Shown piece after piece: positions 48,139 to 62,091 of a stretch of 64,000 nt of DNA. Numbering within the stretch: position 1 is the first letter of the stretch; every line of letters begins with the position of its first letter. The stretch is from Ifrita kowaldi (lineage: Eukaryota; Chordata; Aves; Passeriformes; Cinclosomatidae): assembly GCA_013398055.1 (NCBI GenBank), contig VZRS01008313.1:1-64000 (forward strand). The letters run 5' to 3'. A program made the position numbers and the translations under genes. Below the pieces are notes generated by a model, which saw only the letters and a list, made by a program, of their open reading frames with translations, ran no database searches and was not told the DNA's origin.

Positions 48139-51100
48139 TATTTTTGATATATGTATGCAAAATTAACTTTAAAGGTTTACATTTATACAAGGCTCCTCCT
48201 AGCAAATATTGCCCACACTCTTCTGACTGAATCCGAGGAATAAAATGGTCACTTAGACAACCCAGCCAGAAAATGCATCTATAGCTTTGGACACAATGAC
48301 ATGGCCTGATGGACTTGCAGATAAAGGCAGGGTTCAAGTGTTTCAGTCATGGCACTTTCATGCAGTGCCAATAAAATTACTACAAATCCTGGTTTTGTCA
48401 AAAGGAGAGTGGAATGTATTTATGAAATGACTCTTTTCCTCCTAACTATATTCAAGAGAGACTTACAGGAAAAGAAATAAAGCTCGGTTATTTCCTGTTC
48501 ACATCTCTGTCCTTTGAGCTGGAGAACAAAGGAATTTGACACTCCATATCTACACTCATCTTAAACACCATTCTTTGGCCTTTAGCTGGGTACAGAGTGG
48601 CACTGACAGTTAAGGAAATGGTCCTACTTATAGAAAATCAGCAGCTTTTATAAGCTGCACAGGTCATCATGCTGATAAGGACTGCTACTATCACCTTATC
48701 TACACTTCTGTCAAAGTCCCAGGTCAGAGGAGGTAAAACCCAGCTAATTATCCCTCCTCCTCCTCTGCTCATGCAAGCAGGAGTTGTCTTTTGAAGGAAT
48801 TTGCTTGAGGAGTGAAATGTCTGTCTCAGTCCTAAAATAATCGCAGTTCAGCAGTGGAAATGCCAATGGTTCCAGGAAACAGGCCATGCAAAAACCCTCC
48901 TAAACTGTCCAGTAACCTGATACAAGAAAAATCCTTCCCTTAGTCCAGATCTGTTGATGTAACCTCAAGCAAGACAGACCAGGGATCCAAAACAGTTTAA
49001 CACCACTCGAAGAGGACTCTGGAAATATCTGGGCTGTGGCTCATCCAGTTCTGGAGAAGAGAACAACAGATCCTCACTAGCCGAGGATGAAGGAATCCTG
49101 CGTGTGCCTGTGCAAGCGCTGAGTGAAGCCCAAGACACAGGGTCAGTCTGTCCAAGCAAACAACCAGCCTGTGCAGCCAGCCAGCAAGGAGAGCTCACCA
49201 TTTCCCCTCGCCCACCCAGTGCTGCTTTACCAGAGCTAGGCCTTAAATTCTTTCTCCTTCCCTTTTTTTGTGATGATATGGGGAAGTGAGCAGAAGTGGG
49301 GAGAGAAGGAAGGCTGGGGAGAGGAGATAACAGACACAGTGTAATTCCATCAGCTCAGGTTTGGGTTTGCTTCCACTTCTAGTTTATTCATTCAAACCTG
49401 ACTTACTGTCCTCCACAAACCACTCGTAACTGTACACCCCATTAACCATCTCCATTTCTTTTCATTTATCCTGTACTAAATACAGACACACAAACCTATA
49501 TATAGTTATTATAACAAAACCTGCTTGTATTTTATGAAGTCATACCAACATTTCCTTGTCTTTTTTGACTGCATCTCCTCCCACAGCATCCAGGCACCTC
49601 ATGAAGCTCCCTAAGCTGGTGCCTGGTGTCACACGGTGTCCTCTCATCACCCTCTGCACTGATCCATGACCCTGCCATTCACAGCCCATTACTCAGCTGG
49701 AAATGAATGGCTCAGCGTTCTGGATAATTGGGTTGCATCCACTGGGATCCAGCATCTTCGGCAGGGGCACCACCTCCCCCCGCTGGGCACCGCTGATGCT
49801 GTGAACCTTGTTTTTACAAAAGCTACCTCAGCTTTGTGATCGCTGCAGAAGGTTCCTGTTCCCCCCACAAGCCCAGTGTCCTCAGCAGGCCCTGGCCTAG
49901 CAGAGGTTTCAGCAGCCACTGCCCAGCACCTGCAGCACTCCTGTTCACAGTCCCAGAGCTCTCCAGCAGCCACACTGCTCCCACAGGGCACCTCTGTAGG
50001 CCAGGTTACGTCTCTTCCATTGGAGCAGCCCTGCAGGCCAAAGCTGGTTTACCAAACCTCTGTCAAGTCCCTGCATTCCCAGCTGCCAGCCCTGCCCAGA
50101 GCTCACCAGCCACAAACCTTCCCCTGGATACCTGCATTCGGGCAGCTGAAGTTTTGGGGTTGATATATCAACTGGCCAGGTTTCCAGTGACTGGATAAAG
50201 ATGTTTTAACACCAGTAACTCCTGTATGGTGCCCACACTGCAGAAGTGGGGATCAGCTCCTGACAGGTCCCTGCAGCTCCTTCCCCAGGGCTCCTGCTCA
50301 GAGAACATGGTGGCAAAAGGCCAAAACCTCTCTGTGTAGAGCCCCCTCAGCTCTGCAGCTTCACGAGCTGGAGCTCCATGGGCTGAGGAAGCAGTTCCCC
50401 ACCGGGAAGCAGCATGGGCATGTTCTCCCAGCTCCACACCTGGGCTGCTGCGCCCTGCCAGGACCCAGCTGCCTCTGAATGGAGCTCACGTGTGCCTTTA
50501 TCAGCGCTGTGGTTAATCTGCAACCAGATCACCCACTCCAGGGCAGCTGAGGATTAAATGTACAGGAATTAAACCAGATATTACTACAACTAAACATTAA
50601 CTCGCTGCTGCTGGACTATCTTGTTTTAAGCCCCCAATCTTCCTCAGTAAGTCAGGAAAGAAGAGGGTGCTGACACCCAGGTGTTACTGAGAACGCAAAG
50701 CACCATTTCAGTTTCAAACAGTGTAACTACACACACAACATAAACCATCACCTCCATGAACCAGGGGGACTTGCAGAAATTTGGGATCCTTTTTGATAAG
50801 TTATTCCCTCCTCACATACTGATCACTGTTTCCAAACGAGGGCAGGACTCGTATCCATGGCTTAACTGGGTGGGTTCAGATTGTTTTGCTCACGAAGTCC
50901 TTCCTGATCATCTGTTTGAACCCTGTTTCCAAAGAGACCTGGGAGAACAGGTACCTAAGCTGTGCTGGTATGAGCAGCAAGGTGAGGCTGCCCTGGCTGT
51001 GCAACACTTGTGTCTCCAAAGGCATCACACAGTCCTTCCTTCAGGAACTTCCTTCAGTTCCCAGCAGCCTCCGTAGGGAAAACCCCCCCGATGCTGGGAC

Positions 51101-51139
51101 ACCACCTCATAAAACACTGACCAGCTGCTAATACAGAAC

Positions 51140-52047
51140 CAGCACCCAGCACACACCATATGGCACGTGCAGAAACTGCACTGAGTGTAGGACTGGTTAT
51201 TTAAACACAGCCTCCTGCTGCATTTTCCCCACAGCATTGATTGATTGTAAATGTGAAATTACAAGGCAAAGGGCACGTGGGAGGTTTTCATCACAGGCTG
51301 ATCAGATATAAGCGGTGTGTAACAAAACAAAGGGATCAGTATTTTAAAAGCTACCAAACTACAGAACCACATTGGCCAAGCAGTGGGGCCTATTTTCAAA
51401 TTACAGCTTGTTGGGTGATAATTACATCAACACCGCTGCAATTACTGGGGCTGTGATCATCCCAGTTTGATCAGGAACAGCAGCATGCTCTGCAGTTCAG
51501 TGTTATTACACAGGTTCTGCAACTAGAAAAATGACCTGGAGAAATAATCCAAAATTCACAAAGGACCAATCCCTCACAGTCAAGCTGAAAGGACTGTCAA
51601 AACATCTAACCAGACGAAAGAACCGTTATTAAAGCAATGGTATCAACCCAGTAACCTACATTAGCAGATTGGAGCCCTTTACAAGCCATTGCTCATTCAT
51701 AATAGCACTTTTATTGCTGCTTCTTGAACCCTAGAATTGGTTCGTGGCCCCCTCAGGTTCCTGCCTCTCCCTCACATTGTAACATTGTACCCAAGCTTAA
51801 TTAGGGAAAAAAAAAGAGGGAAAATGGTTGGACACAGCTATCTTCACACCACAGCTGACAGCACTGAGGAGAGAAGTCCAGCGAGGCCACAATTTTAGCC
51901 ACGGTCAGCCAGAATCTGGGCAGCTGCCTGTGCTGGTGTTCCCATCATGAAGCCATGGTTTGTACCCACTCCCAGCAGAGGGAACCACCCACCCTCTGAA
52001 GGCACGGGAAGGGCAGTTTGGGAGCACCAGGACAGGTTATTTATTAG
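51140..52047 (+). repeat. Large direct repeat A, copy 1 (left of gap)
   Basis: A 908-base block running up to the N gap. It recurs at 52947-53853 at offset 1807 (1806 after a one-base deletion). It contains no recognisable gene. Confidence 0.95.
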
Positions 52048-52946
52048 NNNNNNNNNNNNNNNNNNNNNNNNNNNNNNNNNNNNNNNNNNNNNNNNNNNNN
52101 NNNNNNNNNNNNNNNNNNNNNNNNNNNNNNNNNNNNNNNNNNNNNNNNNNNNNNNNNNNNNNNNNNNNNNNNNNNNNNNNNNNNNNNNNNNNNNNNNNNN
52201 NNNNNNNNNNNNNNNNNNNNNNNNNNNNNNNNNNNNNNNNNNNNNNNNNNNNNNNNNNNNNNNNNNNNNNNNNNNNNNNNNNNNNNNNNNNNNNNNNNNN
52301 NNNNNNNNNNNNNNNNNNNNNNNNNNNNNNNNNNNNNNNNNNNNNNNNNNNNNNNNNNNNNNNNNNNNNNNNNNNNNNNNNNNNNNNNNNNNNNNNNNNN
52401 NNNNNNNNNNNNNNNNNNNNNNNNNNNNNNNNNNNNNNNNNNNNNNNNNNNNNNNNNNNNNNNNNNNNNNNNNNNNNNNNNNNNNNNNNNNNNNNNNNNN
52501 NNNNNNNNNNNNNNNNNNNNNNNNNNNNNNNNNNNNNNNNNNNNNNNNNNNNNNNNNNNNNNNNNNNNNNNNNNNNNNNNNNNNNNNNNNNNNNNNNNNN
52601 NNNNNNNNNNNNNNNNNNNNNNNNNNNNNNNNNNNNNNNNNNNNNNNNNNNNNNNNNNNNNNNNNNNNNNNNNNNNNNNNNNNNNNNNNNNNNNNNNNNN
52701 NNNNNNNNNNNNNNNNNNNNNNNNNNNNNNNNNNNNNNNNNNNNNNNNNNNNNNNNNNNNNNNNNNNNNNNNNNNNNNNNNNNNNNNNNNNNNNNNNNNN
52801 NNNNNNNNNNNNNNNNNNNNNNNNNNNNNNNNNNNNNNNNNNNNNNNNNNNNNNNNNNNNNNNNNNNNNNNNNNNNNNNNNNNNNNNNNNNNNNNNNNNN
52901 NNNNNNNNNNNNNNNNNNNNNNNNNNNNNNNNNNNNNNNNNNNNNN
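52048..52946. other. Assembly gap (899 N)
   Basis: A run of 899 undetermined bases in MYO1D intron 1. The near-identical flanks suggest that little or no real sequence is missing here. Confidence 0.97.
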
Positions 52947-53853
52947 CAGCACCCAGCACACACCATATGGCACGTGCAGAAACTGCACTGAGTGTAGGAC
53001 TGGTTATTTAAACACAGCCTCCTGCTGCATTTTCCCCACAGCATTGATTGATTGTAAATGTGAAATTACAAGGCAAAGGGCACGTGGGAGGTTTTCATCA
53101 CAGGCTGATCAGATATAAGCGGTGTGTAACAAAACAAAGGGATCAGTATTTTAAAAGCTACCAAACTACAGAACCACATTGGCCAAGCAGTGGGGCCTAT
53201 TTTCAAATTACAGCTTGTTGGGTGATAATTACATCAACACCGCTGCAATTACTGGGGCTGTGATCATCCCAGTTTGATCAGGAACAGCAGCATGCTCTGC
53301 AGTTCAGTGTTATTACACAGGTTCTGCAACTAGAAAAATGACCTGGAGAAATAATCCAAAATTCACAAAGGACCAATCCCTCACAGTCAAGCTGAAAGGA
53401 CTGTCAAAACATCTAACCAGACGAAAGAACCGTTATTAAAGCAATGGTATCAACCCAGTAACCTACATTAGCAGATTGGAGCCCTTTACAAGCCATTGCT
53501 CATTCATAATAGCACTTTTATTGCTGCTTCTTGAACCCTAGAATTGGTTCGTGGCCCCCTCAGGTTCCTGCCTCTCCCTCACATTGTAACATTGTACCCA
53601 AGCTTAATTAGGGAAAAAAAAAGAGGGCAAATGGTTGGACACAGCTATCTTCACACCACAGCTGACAGCACTGAGGAGAGAAGTCCAGCGAGGCCACAAT
53701 TTTAGCCACGGTCAGCCAGAATCTGGGCAGCTGCCTGTGCTGGTGTTCCCATCATGAAGCCATGGTTTGTACCCACTCCAGCAGAGGGAACCACCCACCC
53801 TCTGAAGGCACGGAAAGGGCAGTTTGGGAGCACCAGGACAGGTTATTTATTAG
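52947..53853 (+). repeat. Large direct repeat A, copy 2 (right of gap)
   Basis: Begins exactly at the first base after the gap and matches 51140-52047. I see three differences: A51821 to C53628, loss of one C near 53778 (CACTCCCAG to CACTCCAG), and G52008 to A53814. Confidence 0.95.
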
Positions 53854-56800
53854 CTGTGACACGGGGCCAGCCAGGCCAGCAAGAGGCATTTCTGGCAGCA
53901 CCACTTGCTCTGGGATCAAGGTATTATTTCAGCTATTGACAGATCATTCAGGGAGGCATCCAAACAGGGCCTGTTTCAGAGAGGTCTGACACGGCAGCAG
54001 CACACAAGGTGCTGGCACTCCCAGGCAGAGCTGCAATTACAGCAGTGCCTCCCTCACAGCTGGCACTCGCAGAATCCCAACAAAAACTAGGACGTTAAAA
54101 GCACAAACATTCTGTATGGATCTGAAGGAAATGTAGACAATAAAAATAGCTTTAAACCAGGTTCAGTGACTTGTGACCACACAACCATCCAGCAGAAAGA
54201 CCTGCACCTTCCTCCACAGCAAAACTAGTCTGTGTCAGGCTGGTACCTTCAGTAAAGGGATGTAACTTTGAAAATCAACCCCTCAGCCACTTTGGCCAAG
54301 GTGCTCTGTCAGCAGTCACTGGCTTGGTTCATCCTTTCAGTACCTGATAAATCAGTACTAAATACATGACAAGTATTTTGGCCATATAATACTAATCTGA
54401 GCCTTCCCAAGATGAGATTGATGCCACCTCCCAGAGTCATAAAAGCTTTAGACAGAAAAAACGCTTCTATGCAAGTTAATTCCTGCACTGCTGGTAACAC
54501 GGTAACATTTCCTGCTTTGTCTTAGGACTGAGAAGCTTCAAACGTTCACACGGGTTCTGAACTGGAATGCAGGACTGTTCTTGGGATCTTTGTGTCAGAG
54601 CATCCCCAGGACCGCTCCTGCCAGGAGAGCCAGGGAGGAAGGTGCAGGAGCAGGAGGGGTTGGGTCAGAGGAGCTGCAGGAAGAGCAGCACCTGAGCCCC
54701 AGGACCATCCCCGTTCACTGCTATGGACGTGAATGCTGGAGAACTCACAGGAAACCACAGTTTATGCTAAACACAGTAGTGAAACATCATGTGAACAGTG
54801 CATCTAAATCATAAAATGGCACAAGAGGAAGAAAAGGAAGTGAGTTTCCAAAACAGGATTAGACGCTAAAGTGAAACTCGGAGATCCACTGACAAGCACA
54901 GGCCAAAGCTCCTGATAAAATCAAGCTCCTGCCAAGCTCTGCTGTCCCAGAATTCCACATTTGAGGGAGAGGGACAGAATGACCCAACAAGGACCTGCCT
55001 CCTCCAGAGCCTTCCTTGGTGCTGCACTAAAGCACATTTTCTCCTAAACTTAAAATGTGTCCAGAATCTTGAGAAACCCTGGATCCTGCGTGTGCTTCAG
55101 GGAACATTTTCAGTGCCAGACCTTTCCTCTTGCCCCCTGCTGCAGCTGAGCAGGGCATGAGCAGGGCACCAGTCCTGTGTCCCCTGTCACTGTGCTCGGG
55201 GTGTCCCTGCTCTGCCCCACGCAGCTCCTCAGCCCAAGAGCTGCTGCTGCTGCTGCTACCTCTGAGAGCAGCCTGGTTTGGAGTATTGGTTGTGTGAACT
55301 CTTGGAGGACATGCAAGAAGGCAATTTACTATCAGAAAACAAACACTGAAAATTCTGATTCTATCTCAGCCTTCCTCCCCACAATAATATCCAATAGCTC
55401 GAGGATTCCCTAAATGGAAATGCAACTAATACAAGGCCTAAAGGCCATCTCAAAGGAAAGCTGTGTGCGACAGAACGTGGCCTGTTGATTCCACACACAT
55501 TATTCCAGACTGCCTCGGCTCCATCTAGGGCAAAGAAAAAAAAACCCAAAGAAAATGAAGTAGCTGTTTAAAGGGAATTTAAGGAGGTTCCTAACAATTA
55601 TTTTCAATATCAGGAAAACAGATTTAAAAACACCTCAGCTGTGGCCACTGTGCCAGCAGAACCAGAGCTCTTGATTCTCTGAACACACCTCTGGTGGGAC
55701 CCAGACAAAAAGAGTGGCAAAGCCACCCAGGACATTCCGCAGGGGCTGCTCCTCTGCTTTGGAGTCAGCCCTGGCTGTGGCACCTCTTGGAGCATGTCCA
55801 AGAGAAGAAGAGTTGCATGGGAGTTACCAGCGGCAGCCACAAAGCCCTTCAGAAAACATGGAAAGAGAAGGTTTTCCTGGTTGTTTTCTGGTTTTCCTGC
55901 CTGTTGGCACTGAGGACAGTCACAGCACCTGGAGGGGAATAGGATACAGTCACCAAGGAGCCAGAGCCTTTATGGCCACAGTTCACCTGTGTCACTCGGA
56001 AGGGTGCTGCCACAATACAGCCCACAGCCAGCTTTACACTGTTTCCTTGCTGAAATCACTACTTTGAGGCCAAATAATTATATCTTACATAATGTGGCCA
56101 CTAGCCAAACTAACAAAAGCTTTCTGAGAAAATCAACATGCTTAAATTAGACTTGCCTTCAGATTTTAAGTAAACTGAATGAACTCTTAAGCCATGGCAG
56201 TCTCTGGGCTGTGTCAGACGTGTTGTGCCTTCATACTCTAATAAAAAACAAGGAACAGCGTCTGCCAGCTGGTTCTCTGCACTAGGAGCTGCAGCCACCA
56301 TGTGCAGCCATAAAACGTGACTCAAAAAATTATGTACAGATGGGCCTAGAAGTTTAGCATTTATAAGTTCTCTTGATAGCCTGCATTTGCTACAGATAAA
56401 AGCAAATCACAATCTTTTCACAAATATTCTTTGCCTGAATTACTCAGAAAACTACCTTAGAGTCAACATCAATTCAGCACAAGAGCAGTGACGAGCTGAA
56501 GCACAGACAGGCCAAAAGGAAATCAAACTACTCAGGAAAATGGAATTACATCCTACCAGACTCACAGCTCGTCTGTGTGCAGAGAGATTGACTGTCTCAA
56601 ATCTGTGCTACTGGGTTTTTTAAAGGCAAACATCAGCTCAGGGTTTTTGGTGGTGTGCAGTTCCTTGCCTGCTGATGCCTTTGCTTTAGCACAGGGTTGG
56701 AAGCAAACAACACACGGTAGCACTTCTGCTGGTAGAGAGAACTAATTTAAGGATTCAGAACACCCCCATAACCACAGCCAGTGCAGGCCACAGACATCTC

Positions 56801-57774
56801 AAGCAATAACAACATGATAGAAACAGCCATTTTTAGTCCTACTTAACCACTGCAACCTGAGAGAGAGGCTGAAAGTTTTCTAGAGCATATAAAATTTAGG
56901 TTTAGGTATGTACTTTCTGCCCTGAGCAGAGCCTCAGTAAAATAAACAAGCTTCCATGAAATTTATGGGTACACCAGCAAAACTCATGTTGGCCAATAAG
57001 GAGATTAAAAAAGAAAAATTCCAGCAAACTATTCCTCAAGTCAAAACTAAGTTCCAATTCAAAATATATAGCAAAAATCCTGAGAAACTGGAGCTTTTGA
57101 GTGAAAAATAATTCACATATTGAGTGTTATTAAAATTTTCAGAGTAATCAATTCTCTCTTATCACTGGTTTATCAAGGATCTTTTAAAGGTGGGTTACTG
57201 TCTCACTAAATCTAAAAACCAATCTTAATCCAGAGCACTCCTAAAGAACCCTCTCAGATGAACCTAGTTACTTATTCACTTTCAGAAAGATTATAACGAG
57301 AATATTTGAAACACTCGGTCTGGCAGGCTGGTACATGACTTCATCATGCCCAGTCTCCCAGGGGACATCCGGGATTATCTGCAGTGCCAGTTCATAAGGT
57401 TTGAAAACACAAACTTGAGCACAAAGCTGTGGCTGTCACCATGTCACTGCAGAGGGACCCTTCACCCCTTATCCATAGGTACGTGCACTGCATTCTCTGG
57501 GGCAAGAAGCAATGGCACTTCTGCTGTTCAGTGAGGGCCTGAAAAAATGTCACCCCACATTCTGACCTGGGTGGGAATCATGGTACTAAGATATGTAAAA
57601 AGGAGATTTTAGTGCAGTGGTAAAAGTTTGAGACCGGAGAAAGTGTTAGGGCAAACAAACTGTGATCCGAGCGCTTCAGAGCAACACTCCCTCCGTGGCA
57701 GCAGGGACTTTCTCAGTCTCCACCTGCCAAAATAAATTTGCTGCCATTTAAGGTTGTTAGATGTTTCCCCGATT

Positions 57775-57990
57775 AATCACTGCCGCGGAGCAGTGTCCCG
57801 GAGCCGGTTCTCCTGCAGGACGTTACACAACGGGGCCGGCCCTGCCAGCGCCAGGGAAGGGCAGCGGCGGGAGCGGAGCTTCCAAGGGTGGAGTGGATCT
57901 CAATCCCAGGGCTGCAGAGCACCTCCCTCCCGGGACACCACCTCCGCAATCCAGGGAAGCCGAACCACCGCCGAGCAGGTGGGATCCTGC
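57775..57990. promoter_or_regulatory. CpG-rich patch, possible alternative promoter
   Basis: A roughly 200-bp G+C-rich stretch with many CG dinucleotides (TGCCGCGGAGC, ACAACGGGGCCGGCC, GGCAGCGGCGGGAGCGGA) in otherwise AT-balanced intron 1. No TATA box or first exon is evident, and no MYO1D N-terminal coding sequence follows on the minus strand. Weak evidence. Confidence 0.3.
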
Positions 57991-60079
57991 TAGAAATGTT
58001 TCCCTATCCAAAGAGTTATTCCTGTTTCGACAGAAGGAATTTAAATTGGGAGGAATGAACCCGGTTAGGTCACCCTGTTGCTGCAGCCCTGAGGGGGCAC
58101 TAAAGCATTGCTAACAATCTCCTTTTAGGAACTAATATCTGATAATATTAGGAACTAACTCTTTAAATTAGGGGCGGGGGGGGGACAGCAAAAGCAGCAC
58201 CATAAACAGGATAATTTCATCCTGGGAAATGCATAGCTCACACTTTTGTTTAGATCTGAGTGTTTAACTTCACCCATAGAATCCATAAGCGGAGACAACT
58301 GCCTCCCATTTAACCTTTCATTTATTTCAAAATGAATTCCGTAAACACCTGTGATACAGACATGGCAAATCAACTGCTCCTGGCTCCAAACAAACTGTTT
58401 AAAAAGGACCAGAGGCCAGTGGACAAAGATGTCAGCAACAAAATGCTGGAGAATAGAAAAGAATGGGAAAGAGTGTCTTGAGCAGTAAAAAAAAAAATTG
58501 CAGCTACAAATCTTTTCAACTTCTATTCCAGCTGTGTGAAGCTCATCACAGCAGTATTTGACAGCTGCCACCCCAGGCCCAGCTGCAGATGCTGCTACCG
58601 GTGATGACGTTCCTGCAGGAAGATCTTGCTTTGGGTAAGGCATGAGGAACTTCGCCCCCCCTCTGGATGCTTCAGGAGATGCTCTCAAAGGAGGTGGCGG
58701 TGCTAATTAGCAGCTGGGGGACAGTCATCTGTCCCTGATCAGACCAGTTCTTGCTCTCTGGGGAATCCACACCGCACAGATTCTAGACTGAGAGTGTTTT
58801 TCCCCCAGTTCTCTCAGGCCCATCTCATCAGTTCCACAGCTCCTGTGAAATGCAACTATCACCAGTTCACCACCCACAACCAGCTCCTTGCTGCAGCTGA
58901 GGTTTTGCAAGGCGAAACTCTCACTGAAATGGAGATAACCGGCACTATCTAGGAAATTAACACTCATTAACCACCAGCACTCCCACGGGCTGCTGCGAGC
59001 AGGAGAGCGAGGTCTACAGAAACCAGCCAAGAGGCAGAGGACTGGCAGCAAGAACAGTGTTGCTTTCTCAAAGGTGACCTTGGGCAATTTCCACTCCCAG
59101 TTACAAAATCAAGGCAGACGGGAGGGCAGGGGACCAGCAAAAGCCTGAACAGAGACACCCTCCACCCTCATGCCAGGGTTTTGTTGCTCTTTGGTGGACA
59201 AACGGGGGAAGAAAAGCAAACTAACCCATAGAGGCTCCATGGGAAAGTTCACTGGCTACTGGATAAAATATTCAGTAGCCTAAATAATACACACTATAAT
59301 GGCCTGGCCTATTTTTGCTACAGGTGGGTCTGGCAAACATGAATCATCTTTGGAGGAAATCCCAAAGTGCTCCCCTACCACAGTCATATCTGTACACAGA
59401 AAAGAAGGAACTAAGTCCACAACCAAAAAAAGCCACCTTCACATTGCCACTGGTATTGGCCAAATTTGCCAGGGAGTTAATTTCCAGCTGGAAAAATTTA
59501 AAGCAAATGTTGATTATGATGACAGGATGGTTATATTTGGAATTAGAGGAACAGAGCTCCCTAAAGTATCTTCACAAGTGTGATCTAACAAATGAGTTTT
59601 CATGAGATCCCACAATACACTCGGTAAGAAAGCAAGCCACAGCAAGACAAGATGGTATCCACTTATTAGGAAGTGAGTTTTTGTTACAATTTCAACTTCT
59701 CTATGATGCAATTCAAGGCAAATCTAACAAGAAAACTCCAAGGCACGTGAAGAGTGGCCAATTACACTCTGCAAATGTGAAACCCTGAAGCAAATGAGTG
59801 ACAAACACTGCAGTGGCATCCAGAAGCACCAGAAAGTGATTAATCCTGTGCATAATTAGAGAATGATAATAATTAGAACAGCAAAGCAAGGGGGTAAGAC
59901 TGTAGGGTTTCCGTGGCTCCTGGAGGAGCAGGTGCTGGCTTAGAGTAGGGCCCTTCGGCCCTCTGAGGCTGACACCAAGAGAACCGTGCTGGAAAGGAAA
60001 CTTTAACTCAACATTAACACAGCCTGGGGAAGGGAAGGTTGTGTGGAGACTTCACAGCACCTTCCAGTGAAGGAAGCTG

Positions 60080-60354
60080 GAGAGGGACTCTGTCATGAAC
60101 TGCAGTGACAGGACAAGGCAGAATGGGTACAAATTGAGAAAAGAAGGAATTCAGGTTAGATATTAGGAAGAATTTTTTTGTTGTGAGGATAGTGAGACAC
60201 TGGAACAGGTTGCCCAGGGAGGTTGTAGATGGCCCAACTCTGCAAATGTTCAAGGCCAGCCTGGGTGAGGCCTTGAGCAACCTGGTCTAGTGAGAGGTGT
60301 CCCTGCCCATCATGGGACTAAATGATCCCTTCCAACCCCTTAACATTATGTGAT
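60080..60354 (+). repeat. CR1 3' end (first copy)
   Basis: Plus-oriented CR1: GGTTAGATATTAGGAAGAAT, CACTGGAACAGGTTGCCCAG, CAACCTGGTCTAGTGAGAGG and GATCCCTTCCAACCCCTTAA, ending in a short non-canonical tail. Its 5' limit nearly coincides with the start of the large direct repeat. Confidence 0.88.
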
Positions 60355-61990
60355 AAAAAAGCTCAGAAAAGAGGGTTTCCACTGAGACCTTCTCTAGGCT
60401 CTCTAATGGGACAGGCAGGAGAAGGGAGGGGGTCAGTGGGAACTGAATGCTGAGGAAGGTCGGGCACCCCGAGCCAGCAGGACCCCAGCATCACCTTGTG
60501 CCACCAGTTTCCACTTGGAAAACTTCCACCCTGGAAGCCACTTGGGGATCCTGAGAAGACAAGCAAAAGATTCTTTCTCCAGCCAAAACAGTTCCCAGGC
60601 ATTACCACCAGCACCTGAGAGCACCTAAGGGTAGGGACATCCCTCCTGAAACCCCTCAGTTCTTGTGTGACAATACAGTTCCTTTGAAAGGCAATTCTGA
60701 CGTTTCCCACTCCATAAAAATCCATCTGCTGCCATTACTTTCTCTGTGTTCATTCAAAATTTCTGAGACTGAAAACTACTCTACTTTCCCCCTCTGAGTG
60801 AAAGATGCAATTTCAAAGTCAAAATCCTTGGTGTGAAAACTCCACAGCAGGAGAAGCTGGTCCCAGAAAACCCAAGGGGATGGTGGCAGCAGCATTGAGC
60901 AGGGAGGGAAGAAAAGTCTGAGAAATAAATTTCACCACTTGTGATTTACTCCATGTGTATCGTGATAACTATTGTTTTTTCTTAAAATACACCCTCTTTG
61001 AGTAAAAAGAATACAACCATCCTCACCATTATTAAGAGGTTTTTAGCTTTCATCACTGTGAAGTTGGAAACAACCACACAGTATCTGAAAGGTTTAAACA
61101 TTAGAGAGCAGAACAAAACCAGGGAATGCTTGAACTTGCCAGTGCTGCTCCCTCACACTGCTCCTCCCCTGTCCTCATAGATAAATGGATGGTTTGTAGC
61201 CGATATGGGATAGGATGTTTTTTCAAGTTACTTCCTCCCCATGATGAAAAAAGGGACTATTTGGCACTCATAGCATTGGAGGGTACAAAGAGTATCAAAA
61301 CCCAGGTCAAAACACAAAGAGATCACTGTCTACAGTGATAGAAACTTTTAGTTTGCAAAATGTCCATTGCACTCCATTACTCAGGGAATGAATCAAAGGC
61401 TCCCACTCTCCATGTGACACCCAGGGATGACCAGATGGGTGGGCACAATTGGGCAATTTTCCTACACAGCAAATTATTTGGGATCTGGCCATTAGTGCTA
61501 TCAGTTTCCACATCAAGTACCTCATTAGGATAAACAGAGGCTGCTCGTTTGTCTTAAACAAGGCAAGCCAGTACATTTACATATGAAAGGGAGGGGGTGG
61601 GGCTATTTTCCCCTGAAAGCTTTCCCAGATTGATTATGGGGCTTACCCTGCTCATCAAGACATAAGAGAATTTGGCACTGCACAAAGGATGGGAAGGTGG
61701 TGTAGGAATTACTGCCAGCACAAGATTTACATCACATAAGCAGGTACAGGTAAAGAGGAGCCTTCAAAAAGGCAGCAAAAGTGTCTTGATAAAAAAACCC
61801 CTCAACAAATACTGATCCGACTACTGAACTGTTTGAGCTTCCCACATCCCTCGTTCAACATAAACCTGACACTGACCAAGCCAGGCTTTCTGTAAGAACC
61901 TGTTCACTTATCCCTCCTGTGATTTATTGTGGTTTAAGTGCACATTAATAAATGTAGCCCTAGCAAATGATTCCTTTCATTTCGTCAAGG
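60082..61990 (+). repeat. Large direct repeat B, copy 1
   Basis: A block of at least 1909 bases that recurs at offset 2010 from 62092 to the window edge. It starts inside a CR1 element. Confidence 0.95.
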
Positions 61991-62090
61991 TGCCACAGAA
62001 TGTCTTCAAAATTTGCCACGTTTACTGTTTTTAACTTCTGTTATTTTTTCCTAGGTACAAGGCAGAAGGTTAAAACGTATCAGATGGAGT

Positions 62091-62091
62091 N
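62091..62091. other. Single-N contig junction at repeat B
   Basis: A single N between AGATGGAGT and GAGGGACTC. It marks the exact start of the second copy of direct repeat B. Confidence 0.9.

Noticed and set aside
51895..53044. Open frames of more than 300 codons
   Set aside because: They consist mostly of undetermined residues across the N gap.
55236..55257. CTG trinucleotide run
   Set aside because: Only about five perfect units, ordinary for the genome.
57600..57670. Possible tRNA-like piece (GCAGTGGTAAAAGTTTGAGACC)
   Set aside because: The B-box is degenerate and no cloverleaf can be drawn.
58155..58688. 177-codon minus-strand open frame
   Set aside because: No family recognised. The plus strand of the same region carries a 49-codon frame followed by an A-run, which hinted at a retrocopy, but neither peptide is recognisable.
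59299..59605. Two overlapping plus-strand frames of 94-96 codons
   Set aside because: I considered a processed pseudogene because the sequence is free of known repeats, but the peptides match nothing I know and there is no poly-A tail or target duplication.
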